Assembly (NCBI GenBank): GCA_002429375.1
Contig: DIZP01000036.1
Location: 1-33,174, forward strand
Direction of reading: 5' to 3'
Source: a bacterium UBA6025
GTDB taxonomy: Bacteria; Patescibacteriota; Saccharimonadia; Saccharimonadales; Saccharimonadaceae
Length of the DNA stretch: 33,174 bases
The notes under the pieces were generated by a model, which saw only the letters and a program-made list of their open reading frames with translations, had not been told where the DNA came from and did no database searches. Shown in pieces: positions 1 to 8,684 of this stretch. Position 1 is the first letter of the stretch, and every line of letters begins with the position of its first letter. The position numbers and the translations under genes are program-made.

Positions 1-186
1 TCTTTGCTCCACAGCGTCAAATCTGGCGTGACCGGCATCTGGCAAGTCTCAGGCCGCAGCGAATTATCGTTTGAAGAGCGGATCGAACTCGAGCTCTTCT
101 ATGCCCAAAACTGGACCTTCTGGTTGGATATCAAAATCCTGTTCAAGACCATCGGCGTCGTTTTACGTAAGCGGGGAGCTAAATAA
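1..186 (+). CDS. Polyprenyl-phosphate sugar-1-phosphate transferase, C-terminal fragment
   Basis: The reading frame is open at the left edge, so only the last 61 residues are visible. They contain the typical tail of the bacterial sugar transferase family (PF02397; WbaP/WcaJ/PglC type): 'KSGVTGIWQVSGRSE', then 'FEERIELELFYAQNW' and 'DIKILFKTIGVVLRKRGA'. These enzymes move a sugar-1-phosphate from a nucleotide sugar onto undecaprenyl phosphate at the inner membrane face and so start a polysaccharide repeat unit. The fragment ends 40 bases before a GT4 gene on the same strand, which fits a role as the initiating enzyme of this locus. The true start and the membrane part lie outside the window. 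The sugar it transfers cannot be read from the fragment. Confidence 0.88.
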   Translation, partial: SLLHSVKSGVTGIWQVSGRSELSFEERIELELFYAQNWTFWLDIKILFKTIGVVLRKRGAK

Positions 187-226
187 ATTTGGAATTAATT
201 AACGCATTAATAGTGGGGTTATCAAA

Positions 227-1387
227 ATGAACTTGCCATCTGCCAAAAGCCATCTTCCAAAAGCCAAACAATCACCCCGCGTGGCGATTGTCGCCGATTG
301 GCTCACCAATATGGGTGGTGCCGAAAATGTCGTGCTGGCGCTGCACGAAGCGTTCCCCGATGCGCCAATCTATACCAGCGTCTATACGCCCGAAACGATG
401 CCGGCGTTCGAAGACCTCGACGTTCGGACGACCCACCTGCAGAACTTATCAGCGCCACTCAGAAAGTTTCACAAGTTTTTTCCAATGTTACGAGTGCGTG
501 CCTTTCGGAAGCTCGACTTATCCGAGTTCGACATCATCATCAGCAGCTCCAGTGCCGAGGCCAAACAGGTACGCAAGACTCGTCCTGACCAGGTTCATAT
601 CTGTTACTGCCACACCCCCATCCGCTATTATTGGAGCCACTACGCCGAATATAAAAAAGATCCCGGCTTTGGTAAACTCAATTGGCTGGTTCGCCTGATA
701 ATGCCTTTAATGATACCGAGCCTCAAAAAAGCCGATTACGCCGCCGCGCAAAAAGTCGATATCTTCATCGCCAACAGTTCCGAAGTTCAAAAACGAATCA
801 AGCAGTACTACAAACGAGCCTCGACGGTCATTCACCCGCCAGTTGACGTCAACCGATTCGAACCCGCCCGCGCCCGTGGCGAATACTACGTGGCCTTAGG
901 CCGTCAGGTACCGTACAAGCGCATCGACCTGGCAGTTGCCGCCGCAACCCAACTGGGCATTCAACTGCGCGTCTATGGCAACGGCAGCGAACACAAACAC
1001 CTGGTGGCTATGGCTGGCCCCACCGTACGATTTTTTACCGATCGTTTTGGTGACGCCTCCGACATCGCCGTGGCCACCGCCCTCAGCCGGGCCAAGGGTT
1101 ATCTCTTTCCAGCCGAAGAAGACTTTGGCATCGTTCAGGTCGAGGCACTGGCGGCCGGCGCTCCCGTTATCGCCTACGCCAAGGGCGGCACGCTCGATAT
1201 CATCCAAGACGACGAAAGCGGGGTGTTGTTCAGGCACCAAACCGTCGCCTCACTGGTGGCGGCGATTAAAAAAGCCGAGGCGGCAACGTTCCTGCCCGGA
1301 ACGTTGCGCCGCAAGGCCAAACGGTTCGACAAAGGCCTGTTCATTACCAAAATCCATAAGATTGTCAGCGATCAACTGACCGACTAA
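227..1387 (+). CDS. Glycosyltransferase family 4 (GT-B fold)
   Basis: A 386-residue GT4 protein. The N-terminal Rossmann half begins 'RVAIVADWLTNMGGAENV' (the GGAE acceptor-side loop). The C-terminal nucleotide-sugar half has 'YYVALGRQVPYKRIDLA' and the diagnostic E-x7-E motif in 'AEEDFGIVQVE' (E298 and E306). No membrane segment or signal peptide is seen, so it should act on a lipid-linked glycan at the cytoplasmic face. The ATG is preceded by GGGG about 8 bases upstream, a weak ribosome-binding site. It follows the sugar-phosphate transferase by 40 bases and probably shares its transcript, which suggests addition of an early sugar. The donor sugar is not predictable. Length is normal for the family. 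Confidence 0.9.
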   Translation: MNLPSAKSHLPKAKQSPRVAIVADWLTNMGGAENVVLALHEAFPDAPIYTSVYTPETMPAFEDLDVRTTHLQNLSAPLRKFHKFFPMLRVRAFRKLDLSEFDIIISSSSAEAKQVRKTRPDQVHICYCHTPIRYYWSHYAEYKKDPGFGKLNWLVRLIMPLMIPSLKKADYAAAQKVDIFIANSSEVQKRIKQYYKRASTVIHPPVDVNRFEPARARGEYYVALGRQVPYKRIDLAVAAATQLGIQLRVYGNGSEHKHLVAMAGPTVRFFTDRFGDASDIAVATALSRAKGYLFPAEEDFGIVQVEALAAGAPVIAYAKGGTLDIIQDDESGVLFRHQTVASLVAAIKKAEAATFLPGTLRRKAKRFDKGLFITKIHKIVSDQLTD

Positions 1388-1454
1388 CCGGCCGACAGCA
1401 CCCTACTCTACTCAACTTAACTTAAGGAATCACGTTTACACTGAGACAAAGTTT

Positions 1455-2957
1455 ATGACCAATAAAATTACACAGCGGATATCTAGCATCCTAGGCTCCA
1501 AGAAATTCTTCGCAGCCTTCATAATTCTGTTTGCCGTCCAGGCCCTCTGGATGGCCATCAACGTCCAGTATCCGATGGCCTTTGACGAGAGCTACCACTT
1601 CGGCATCATCCAGATCTATTCTCACCAATGGTCGCCGTTCATCTCGACGCTTTCCGAGCACTACTCCAGCGGTTACGGTGATCTGACCCGCTACGACTCC
1701 TACCTGTACCATTACCTGATGAGCTTTCCGCTTCGTTTGATCGCTCTGTTTACCGATGTCCAGGTCGTTCAGATTATTTTACTTCGCCTGGTCAACATTG
1801 CCATATTTATCACTGGCCTGTTCATGTTCCGGCGCCTGTTTCGCCAAGTCCACATCTCCGATCGCCTGACCAATTTCGCACTGCTGGCGCTGACCCTGAT
1901 TCCAACTGTCCCGTTTCTGGCGGCTACCATCAACTACGATAACTTGGTCTTTTTGATGGTAGCGGTAGTCACGAGCCTGGCGATTACCTGTAGTAACGCC
2001 ATAACTAAACACAGACGACTCCCGGCCACCAGTTTCCTGCTGTTACTGACTCTCGGCAGCCTGGCCACCCTGGTCAAGTACGCCTTTGCACCCGTTATTG
2101 CCGCCATCATGATATATCTTCTAGTTCTCGTTATTCGAACGCCTTCCAAAGCCGGCCTGTGGCTCAGCCTAGTCGGCTCTTTCAAGTCGCTAGACCGCGG
2201 CCTCCAGGTAGGCCTAGTAGTCGCAGTCCTGCTGGGCGGAGGTCTGTTCGTCGAACGATATGGTGTCAATCTGGTCCAATACCACAGCCTGGCGCCAGAT
2301 TGCAGCGACGTCCAAGAGCTACCAAGCTGCCTCCAGTATGGCCCATGGGGGCGGAACTACCAGCTGGCAACCAACGTCAAAGCCAATAACCCGCCACTTG
2401 ACCCTCCCATCGCCAAATTCCCGCAGGTCTGGACGGGTGACATGTTATACCGGCTGTATTTTGCCATCGATCGAAATTTTAAGGAGTACCCGCCTCTTCT
2501 GATCCCGGTCCTAGTGGCTGGGGTGGTCGGACTGAGTGGTGTCGTGCTTAGTCTGGTATATTGGCGCTCCATCCTGGCTACCGACCGGCACCTGTTGCTG
2601 TTCATGGCCATCGCCGGACTATACCTGCTCAGCCTCCTCTATGACAACTTTTCTGAGTACCTCCAATACCATACCTTGGTGGCCGTCAACGGCCGCTACG
2701 CCATAGTCATTCTACCGCTGGTTTTAGTCTGGCTGGGTCTGGCCTACCGGCGGTTTTTTACCACCATCTTCAAAGTCCAGACCAAAGTGGCCGTACCGCT
2801 GGCCTCGGCGCTACTGATTTTGCTACTTCTCCAAGGCGGCGGCGTGGCCGACTTCCTAGTCAACAGCCAGACCAGTGATTATTGGGACAATCAGACGGTG
2901 GTCGATATTAACCTAGGACTCCAAAAAGCGGCCACGCCATTCGTACTGGGCCGGTAG
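1455..2957 (+). CDS. Integral membrane GT-C glycosyltransferase, ArnT/PMT-like
   Basis: A 500-residue protein with about ten hydrophobic segments (the first at residues 18-37, others grouped at about 110-320 and 345-470). Just after the first segment is 'YPMAFDESYHFG' with D44-E45. An acidic pair in the first external loop is the usual catalytic site of GT-C enzymes that use polyprenyl-phosphate sugars (GT39/ArnT/PMT group, PF13231-like). It would therefore act on the outer side of the membrane. The next gene is a DPM1-like GT2 that could make the lipid-linked donor, and the one after it is a flippase-like protein; the three form a plausible functional set. Family assignment rests on topology and the DE motif only. 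Confidence 0.7.
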   Translation: MTNKITQRISSILGSKKFFAAFIILFAVQALWMAINVQYPMAFDESYHFGIIQIYSHQWSPFISTLSEHYSSGYGDLTRYDSYLYHYLMSFPLRLIALFTDVQVVQIILLRLVNIAIFITGLFMFRRLFRQVHISDRLTNFALLALTLIPTVPFLAATINYDNLVFLMVAVVTSLAITCSNAITKHRRLPATSFLLLLTLGSLATLVKYAFAPVIAAIMIYLLVLVIRTPSKAGLWLSLVGSFKSLDRGLQVGLVVAVLLGGGLFVERYGVNLVQYHSLAPDCSDVQELPSCLQYGPWGRNYQLATNVKANNPPLDPPIAKFPQVWTGDMLYRLYFAIDRNFKEYPPLLIPVLVAGVVGLSGVVLSLVYWRSILATDRHLLLFMAIAGLYLLSLLYDNFSEYLQYHTLVAVNGRYAIVILPLVLVWLGLAYRRFFTTIFKVQTKVAVPLASALLILLLLQGGGVADFLVNSQTSDYWDNQTVVDINLGLQKAATPFVLGR

Positions 2958-2987
2958 CCATGGCGCCGACCTATAACCTCGAGGTGT

Positions 2988-2993
2988 TATACT
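2988..2993 (+). promoter_or_regulatory. Extended -10 promoter of the GT2 gene at 3008
   Basis: TATACT preceded by TGT, an extended -10 (TGnTATACT). It lies 14 bases before the ATG, so the predicted transcript would have a leader of only about 7-8 bases and no ribosome-binding site. No clear -35 box is seen. Confidence 0.55.
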
Positions 2994-3007
2994 AGAAACC
3001 AGATTTT

Positions 3008-3949
3008 ATGAAAGTATTTGTCCAAATCCCCTGCCTAAATGAAGAAGACACCCTGGAGTCAGTTGTTAAGTCGATTCCAGCCAAGATCAAACACGTCGAT
3101 GAGGTCGTAATCTTGATAATCGACGACGGCTCGAGCGATGGCACCCTCAAGGTCGCTAAGCGGCTGGGTGTCAAGGATTTCGTGATCCATACCCGTAACA
3201 TGGGGCTGGCCCGGTCATTTCGCGACGGCGTCGACTACGCCCTGTCCCACGGTGCCGATATCGTCGTCAACACCGACGGCGACAACCAATACCCCCAAGC
3301 CCGCATCGCCGACCTAGTCCAGCCGATTATCGCCGGCCAAGCCGATATTGTCATCGGCGATCGGCAAGTCTACCAAATCGCCCATTTTTCACCATTTAAA
3401 AAACTGATGCAACGGTTCGGTAGCTTCATCGTTAACAAAGCCGCCGGTACCAACGTGCCCGATGCCGCCAGCGGCTTCCGGGCCTACTCCCGCCAATCGC
3501 TGTATCGCCTGAATATCGTCACCCAGTTCAGTTATTGCATGGAGACGATTATTCAAGCTGGCAACAAGGGCCTACGATTGTCGAGCGTGGCGATTGAAAC
3601 CAATCCCAAAACCCGTGAATCGCGCCTATTTAAAAATACCGCCCAACACATTATGAAGTCAGCCGAAGCCATTATCCGCAGCTATCTGATGTACAAACCT
3701 TACATCGCTTTCAATGCCCTCGGTATTTTGTTCGCCATTGCCGGTGTCATCCCGTTTATTAACTTCGGTTTAGCTGTGCTGCGCGGTGACTCTGATGGCC
3801 ACGTCCAGTCGCTGGTGTTCGGCTCGGCCATGCTGGTCGGCGCGCTGCTGTCGTTCGCCCTGCTCATCATCTCTGACCTGCTCCGCATCAACCGTACCTT
3901 AATCGAAGATCAGACCGAGCGCCTAAGGGAAATCCAATATAAAAAGTAA
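3008..3949 (+). CDS. GT2 glycosyltransferase, dolichol/undecaprenyl-phosphate mannosyltransferase-like
   Basis: A 313-residue DPM1-like enzyme. The N-terminal GT-A domain shows 'QIPCLNEEDTLESV', the nucleotide-binding 'IIDDGSSDGT' (D39-D40) and the metal-binding D-G-D at residues 90-92 ('NTDGDNQYPQ'). Two hydrophobic segments follow at about residues 232-255 and 268-290. This architecture is typical of enzymes that load a hexose onto a polyprenyl phosphate at the cytoplasmic face. The product would feed a GT-C transferase such as the one immediately upstream. It starts after its own near-leaderless promoter and is followed after 10 bases by the flippase-like gene. Which sugar it uses is not known. 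Confidence 0.88.
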   Translation: MKVFVQIPCLNEEDTLESVVKSIPAKIKHVDEVVILIIDDGSSDGTLKVAKRLGVKDFVIHTRNMGLARSFRDGVDYALSHGADIVVNTDGDNQYPQARIADLVQPIIAGQADIVIGDRQVYQIAHFSPFKKLMQRFGSFIVNKAAGTNVPDAASGFRAYSRQSLYRLNIVTQFSYCMETIIQAGNKGLRLSSVAIETNPKTRESRLFKNTAQHIMKSAEAIIRSYLMYKPYIAFNALGILFAIAGVIPFINFGLAVLRGDSDGHVQSLVFGSAMLVGALLSFALLIISDLLRINRTLIEDQTERLREIQYKK

Positions 3950-3959
3950 GCGATAATCT

Positions 3960-4883
3960 ATGTCACAAACTTTTTTACCAAAACTTACCACCGTCGCCCA
4001 AACCGTATCGCGCTCACCGCTAGTTCGATTAGTGCGACGCCATAAACGCTTGTTGGCCAGCTTAATTATTTTGGCCTTTTTTATATTTATTGGCTACTAC
4101 TTGATAGCCAACCCCCAAATTATCCAAAACATCCTCCATATCGGCTACGCCAATACTATATCAATCATCGGTGGATACACAGCGGTTTTGCTAACCAACG
4201 TCGGTATTATGTACGCCACCATCCGCTTATGTAAGAAAAAATTGCCACTTAAAAGCGGCACCCTCTTGATGATCTATTCCAGCGTCATCAATTTCTTCGG
4301 ACCGCTCCAAAGTGGGCCAGGTGTGCGAGCAGTTTATTTAAAGGCCAAGACCGGCTTGCGGATCCGTGATTTTACCTATGCTATGTTGTTTTACTACTTC
4401 TCGTTTGCAGCCCTTAACACCTCGCTATTATTTGTTAATACTATGCCGTGGCTGAGCCTACTTGGCGTTGTCCTGGCGATTGCCATGCTGGCAGCTGGGA
4501 CTTATAAATTCGCCTCTAGTTTTCTTAAAAAATATATCATCTATATCTTTGCGCTGTCGGCTGTTCAAATTGTATTTCTGATTGGTATCTACGCGGTCGA
4601 GCTAGGCGCCGTTAACCCAGCGGTCCACTATAGCCTAGCCCAAATAGCGGCTTTCACGGCCAGCGCCAACCTGTCGTTGTTTGTCTCGCTCACACCGGGG
4701 GCAATTGGTATTCGTGAAGCTTTCCTGATTTTCTCACAGTCGCTCCACCACATACCGCTCAGTGCCATCGTAGCCGTCGGTATCGTCGATCGGGCAATCT
4801 ATGTGGTCTTTTTGGCTCTGCTGTTCGTGCTGTCTAGCAGCCTCCATCTACGCGATATGTTTATTGGTAAGCAACAGCTCTAG
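3960..4883 (+). CDS. UPF0104 / lysylphosphatidylglycerol synthase TM-region-like membrane protein
   Basis: A 307-residue polytopic protein with about eight hydrophobic helices from residue 31 onward. It belongs to the PF03706 group (AglD/LPG_synthase_TM), seen from the overall pattern and from 'FGPLQSGPGVRAVYLKAKTG' followed by 'LFYYFSFAALNTSLL'. Members are thought to flip or handle lipid-linked substrates, but the mechanism is not settled. It lies 10 bases after a DPM1-like GT2 and probably shares its transcript; such pairs are common. Its last 36 bases overlap the end of the convergent GT4 gene on the minus strand, so the two transcripts are complementary at their 3' ends. Confidence 0.78.
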   Translation: MSQTFLPKLTTVAQTVSRSPLVRLVRRHKRLLASLIILAFFIFIGYYLIANPQIIQNILHIGYANTISIIGGYTAVLLTNVGIMYATIRLCKKKLPLKSGTLLMIYSSVINFFGPLQSGPGVRAVYLKAKTGLRIRDFTYAMLFYYFSFAALNTSLLFVNTMPWLSLLGVVLAIAMLAAGTYKFASSFLKKYIIYIFALSAVQIVFLIGIYAVELGAVNPAVHYSLAQIAAFTASANLSLFVSLTPGAIGIREAFLIFSQSLHHIPLSAIVAVGIVDRAIYVVFLALLFVLSSSLHLRDMFIGKQQL

Positions 4884-5927
4884 CTGCTCTACTAAAACTT
4901 TATTTGAAAGTTTATCTTGGTATAGTTGTTCGCCAGCCTGGCCAATCTTGGCAAGCTCAGCTGGGTGCTGTTGGGCCCATATAACGGCGTCCGCCAAGGC
5001 TTGCGGATTGGCCCGTTCGACAATCAGGGCATCCTGTTTGTCTGTCCACAGGCCAGATTCTAAATTGTGCCCTATAATAACTGGTCGGCCCATCCGCATA
5101 TACTGATAGGTTTTGCCGCCAATCACAAACTGGGCCTGGACACTGTCGCCAAACGGACCGGCCAAACAGACGTCGGATACCTGCATATAATCTCGCAGTT
5201 CTTCGATTGGGACCCACTTTTTGTGCACGATTGCGACCCCATCGTGTTGGGCTTGCTCGATAATAGATTTTGCCTTGTCTTTTCCACCGACCAAGGTCAG
5301 CCTGATGTCCTGGTCTTTCAACAGGCGCATCGCCGCGATGATGGTATCCAGTCCCTGGAGCGGTGTCATCATGAGGCCGTAATAAAAAACGTTAAATGGC
5401 CGCGATGTTCGCGTTTTTAGCGCAGGCGACAGACCGAATGTTTTCTCGTCGGTACTGACAATTAACGGAACGTACTTATCGAGCGGCAACCTCATCAGTT
5501 CGGCCGAATATCGAGCGTGTGAAGCCGAATCGGTGACAATCAGATTGGTTGATTTAAGCCAAAATCGATAGATATTGTGCAAGATTTTAGCCGCCATATT
5601 GTCAGGATTCAATTTGTGATGTTCGTACACCACCCATTCAATCAGGTTAATAAACTCGTCAAAAATAAGCGGCTTACCCAACGTTGCCAAGCGGACGAAC
5701 GGCAGCATCTCGTAGCCCCGAAAGGTCAAAAAGTATAGATCTGGACGCTGCCGAATACGAGCGACCAGCAGCTTCCACATTACCTCCGGATAGCGCAATA
5801 GTCCCTTGTGCCGATTCTTGATAATGATCAACTCGACCCCATCAATGGCTCCAAAGGCCGTCCGCAGCGTCTTAGCCCGAATGTAATCAGGTTGGTTGTA
5901 GCAGGTTATTAAACAGATTTTTTTCAC
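4848..5927 (-). CDS. Glycosyltransferase family 4-like
   Basis: A 359-residue GT-B type protein. The N-terminal half starts 'KKICLITCYNQPDYIRAKTL' and the C-terminal half carries 'FYYGLMMTPLQGLDTIIAAM', 'LTLVGGKDKA' and 'YMRMGRPVIIG', matching Glyco_trans_1/4 proteins. The classical E-x7-E stretch is weak: 'AQFVIGGKTYQYMRMGRPV' occupies its place, so catalytic residues are less certain than in the other GT4 genes here. The start is GTG, immediately after a TATAAT box (5936-5941) with no ribosome-binding site. Transcription is opposite to the preceding five genes, with a 36-base convergent overlap. Donor and acceptor are unknown. Confidence 0.82.
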   Translation of the reverse strand: MKKICLITCYNQPDYIRAKTLRTAFGAIDGVELIIIKNRHKGLLRYPEVMWKLLVARIRQRPDLYFLTFRGYEMLPFVRLATLGKPLIFDEFINLIEWVVYEHHKLNPDNMAAKILHNIYRFWLKSTNLIVTDSASHARYSAELMRLPLDKYVPLIVSTDEKTFGLSPALKTRTSRPFNVFYYGLMMTPLQGLDTIIAAMRLLKDQDIRLTLVGGKDKAKSIIEQAQHDGVAIVHKKWVPIEELRDYMQVSDVCLAGPFGDSVQAQFVIGGKTYQYMRMGRPVIIGHNLESGLWTDKQDALIVERANPQALADAVIWAQQHPAELAKIGQAGEQLYQDKLSNKVLVEQLELLLTNKHIA

Positions 5928-5935
5928 TTAAAACT

Positions 5936-5941
5936 ATTATA
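5936..5941 (-). promoter_or_regulatory. -10 box of the leaderless GT4 gene starting at 5927
   Basis: A perfect TATAAT on the minus strand, with 8 bases between it and the GTG start. Initiation would fall at or within a base or two of the GTG, giving a leaderless mRNA. There is no TGn extension or recognisable -35. Confidence 0.55.
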
Positions 5942-6008
5942 CTTTATCTCCACATTACACCTACTATCTACCCTCTACTACTTTCCACCTACCAAATCCC
6001 ACTCATGC

Positions 6009-6014
6009 TATAAT
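6009..6014 (+). promoter_or_regulatory. Extended -10 promoter of the pilin gene
   Basis: TGC followed by TATAAT, ending 9 bases before the ATG at 6024. This predicts a transcript starting at or just before the start codon, with no room for a Shine-Dalgarno site. Confidence 0.6.
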
Positions 6015-6023
6015 TTAATAACT

Positions 6024-6770
6024 ATGTGGGCGAAACAAAAAGGATTTACGATTGTCGAACTTCTAATTGTTATTGTCGTGATTGGCATCTTGGCGGCAAT
6101 CAGTATCGTCGCCTACAACGGCATCCAGCAGCGTGCTCAAACAGCGACGCTCATGTCGGATCTCGACAACGCCGCAAAGCAGCTTAAAATTGACCAGACG
6201 ATTAACATGATCTACCCGGCAACCGTTGCCGCCGCTAATAGCGGTCAGGGTCTCAAGGCAAGCCAGGGTGTTACTTACCGTTACAGTGTCGATAACATCA
6301 GCACGCCACACACCTTTTGTCTGGCGGCGCTCTACGGGTCTTCGATCATCTATTCGATTACAGAATCGGGTGCCCCTAACCCGGGCAGTTGTGTTAATCT
6401 CGCCTATGGTGCCAGCTCGCCAAGCGCTCTCCTCACCGACGGTAACACCGCAACGAATCCATACTACAGCCTAGGTGTTGGGCTTCAATCAGTCACCGTT
6501 GACCTTGGCTCGATCCAAGACGTCTCTATGATTAAGATTTGGCACTACTATTCAGATGGCCGCACCTACTTCGCCACCAAAACTGAAGTCAGTACCGATA
6601 ATATTAGCTGGTCGACGGTTTATGACAGCGCGGTATCTGGCACCTACGCAGAAAACTCGACTGGAAAAACCCACAACTTCTCAATGACAAAAGTTCGCTA
6701 CGTCCGTGACTGGTTAAATGGCTCGACTAGTAATACCGGCAATCACTGGGTTGAAATTCAAGCCTACTAA
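6024..6770 (+). CDS. Type IV pilin-like protein with C-terminal F5/8 type C (discoidin) domain
   Basis: A 248-residue protein with a class III/type IV prepilin signal: short leader MWAKQKG, cleavage expected between G7 and F8, and the conserved Glu at mature position 5 (E12) in 'GFTIVELLIVIVVIGILAA'. The hydrophobic helix continues into 'YNGIQQRAQTATLMSDLDNA', the usual pilin stalk. From about residue 125 the protein becomes a beta-sandwich like the F5/8 type C / discoidin fold: 'SALLTDGNTATNP', 'VTVDLGSIQDVSMIKIWHYY', 'KTEVSTDNISWSTVYDS', 'TKVRYVRDWLNGS'. Such domains usually bind carbohydrates or lipids. The combination suggests a pilus subunit with a built-in ligand-binding head, plausible for attachment to a host cell. 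No other pilus gene is present in the window, so it must be assembled by a machine encoded elsewhere. Confidence 0.82.
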   Translation: MWAKQKGFTIVELLIVIVVIGILAAISIVAYNGIQQRAQTATLMSDLDNAAKQLKIDQTINMIYPATVAAANSGQGLKASQGVTYRYSVDNISTPHTFCLAALYGSSIIYSITESGAPNPGSCVNLAYGASSPSALLTDGNTATNPYYSLGVGLQSVTVDLGSIQDVSMIKIWHYYSDGRTYFATKTEVSTDNISWSTVYDSAVSGTYAENSTGKTHNFSMTKVRYVRDWLNGSTSNTGNHWVEIQAY

Positions 6771-6829
6771 CTACTCTGCGCCGCACAACCGGCCTACTTC
6801 CACAATATTCCACCTACCAACTCTGTAAT

Positions 6830-8650
6830 TTATTCGACCGTCACGCTCTTGGCAAGATTCCGTGGCTGATCAACGTCGTTACCCCGATTCACGGCTACGT
6901 AGTAGGCAAACAGCTGCTGGACGACGTTAATGACGATTGGCGCCAAAAGGATCAGCTTGGTATCGATCCGCAGGACCGACTCGGCCTCGATATCCTTGCC
7001 ACTATTGGTAATAGCCAGGACGTGACCGCCACGGGCATTGACCTCGGATAGGGCACTCAGGCTTTTGTCGAACAACCAGTTATCCAGTAATAAGGCAACT
7101 TCAAAGAAGCTGTCGTCAACCAGCGCAATTGGACCATGCTTCAGTTCACCGGCGGCATAGCCTTCAGCTTGGATATACGAGATTTCCTTTAGCTTCAATG
7201 CGCCTTCGAGCGCGACAGGAAAGAGTGTGTCACGTCCAAAGTAAAGGGCATGGTTGTAATGGGCGTACTTCTTGGCAACTTCTGCAATTTGGTCTTTATA
7301 GTTGGCAATCACCGCTTCAATTTCATCGGGCAGTTGGTCTAATTCTTCGATGTAGCTGGCGGTGTCTTGCACTCCTACTCCCTTTGCCTGAGCTACCTGA
7401 ATACCAAACATGACCATGGCCGCCACTTGTGAGGTAAAGGCCTTAGTAGAGGCGACAGATATCTCTGGACCGGCATGAACGTAGACTCCACCATCGACTT
7501 CACGGGCGATTGTCGAACCAACGGCGTTAATGATACCCAGCGTCTTGACACCGCGCCGCTTAATCTCACGCAGACAAGCCAAGGTATCGGCCGTTTCACC
7601 GGACTGAGAAACTACCAAGACGACGGTATTTTTAGGCAGATGGAATGAACGGTAGCGAAGTTCCGAAGCCGTGGCGACGTCAATCGTTAGTCCGTCAACC
7701 AGTTGCTCTAGGTAGTACGAGCTCAGAAGCCCGGCGTAATAAGCCGTGCCACAGCCAATGATTGTGACGTGTTCGATTTCTCTAAGTTCCTCGGTACTTA
7801 AATTCAAACCGCCCAATTTGATCAGTTTATCCTTTACGTTAACCCGCCCGCTAAGGGTTGAACGTAATGTTTGGGGTTGTTCGCTAATTTCTTTCAACAA
7901 GAAATGGTCGTAACCTTGTTTTTGAATGGCTTGCATGTCGACTTCAATTGTTTCGACACGGGCCGAAATCGGTTGGGCGCTCATATCCTGCAGCTCAACA
8001 CCGTCGCGTCGGCAAACGGCAATTTCACCATCGTTCAAGTAAATCGCCTGGTCAGTATGACCGACTAGCGCCGAGGCGTCACTGGCAATAATCGTCTCGT
8101 CGTCATTGACGCCGATAATCAGCGGGCTACCCATACGGGCCACGATAATTACGTCCGGCTCACGGGTTGATACGACCGCGATCCCATAAGTGCCGACGAC
8201 AAGCTTGAGGGCCTGGGTGACCGCATCAACTAACAACGTGTCCTTGTCGTACAGAGAATCGACCAAGGCCGCCAAGACCTCAGTGTCGGTTTGACTAATA
8301 AAACTATGGTCCTTCAGCTCGGCCTTTAACTCTTTATAATTCTCGATAATACCGTTGTGAACCAGGTATATATCGCCTGCTTTATGAGGATGGGCATTCG
8401 TCTCAGATGGCTCACCGTGTGTCGCCCATCTGGTATGACCAATACCAACCGTGTCTTTATTCTCGTGCGATGAAACCAATTTGTCTAATTCATTGACTTT
8501 GCCTTTTGCCCGCAACAACGTTGCCTGGTTATTATCCCCTAGCGTCACGATGCCAGCCGAGTCATAGCCGCGATACTCCAACCGTCGCAGACCACTCGTT
8601 AAAACACTTTGCGCTTCACGTTCACCGATGTATCCGACGATTCCACACAC
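6830..8650 (-). CDS. glmS: Glutamine--fructose-6-phosphate aminotransferase (isomerizing)
   Basis: Full-length GlmS (606 residues). It makes glucosamine-6-phosphate from fructose-6-phosphate and glutamine, the first step to UDP-GlcNAc for cell wall and surface glycans. The N-terminal nucleophile cysteine follows the start (MCGIVGYIGE). The glutaminase domain has 'HTRWATHGEPSETNAHPH' and 'HNGIIENY'. Two SIS domains follow, with 'SQSGETADTLACL' and 'STKAFTSQ' in the first and 'EISYIQAEGYAAGELKHGP' in the second. The C-terminus 'NLAKSVTVE' is the canonical tail. The start is GTG with a GGGAG ribosome-binding site; an internal-gene style start is expected because it lies 34 bases after the cytidylyltransferase gene on the same strand. 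It converges with the pilin gene. No glmS ribozyme is apparent, as the upstream gap is too short. Confidence 0.97.
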   Translation of the reverse strand: MCGIVGYIGEREAQSVLTSGLRRLEYRGYDSAGIVTLGDNNQATLLRAKGKVNELDKLVSSHENKDTVGIGHTRWATHGEPSETNAHPHKAGDIYLVHNGIIENYKELKAELKDHSFISQTDTEVLAALVDSLYDKDTLLVDAVTQALKLVVGTYGIAVVSTREPDVIIVARMGSPLIIGVNDDETIIASDASALVGHTDQAIYLNDGEIAVCRRDGVELQDMSAQPISARVETIEVDMQAIQKQGYDHFLLKEISEQPQTLRSTLSGRVNVKDKLIKLGGLNLSTEELREIEHVTIIGCGTAYYAGLLSSYYLEQLVDGLTIDVATASELRYRSFHLPKNTVVLVVSQSGETADTLACLREIKRRGVKTLGIINAVGSTIAREVDGGVYVHAGPEISVASTKAFTSQVAAMVMFGIQVAQAKGVGVQDTASYIEELDQLPDEIEAVIANYKDQIAEVAKKYAHYNHALYFGRDTLFPVALEGALKLKEISYIQAEGYAAGELKHGPIALVDDSFFEVALLLDNWLFDKSLSALSEVNARGGHVLAITNSGKDIEAESVLRIDTKLILLAPIVINVVQQLFAYYVAVNRGNDVDQPRNLAKSVTVE

Positions 8651-8684
8651 ACTGCACTCCCTAAACTGTTATGTTAGTAAAAAT

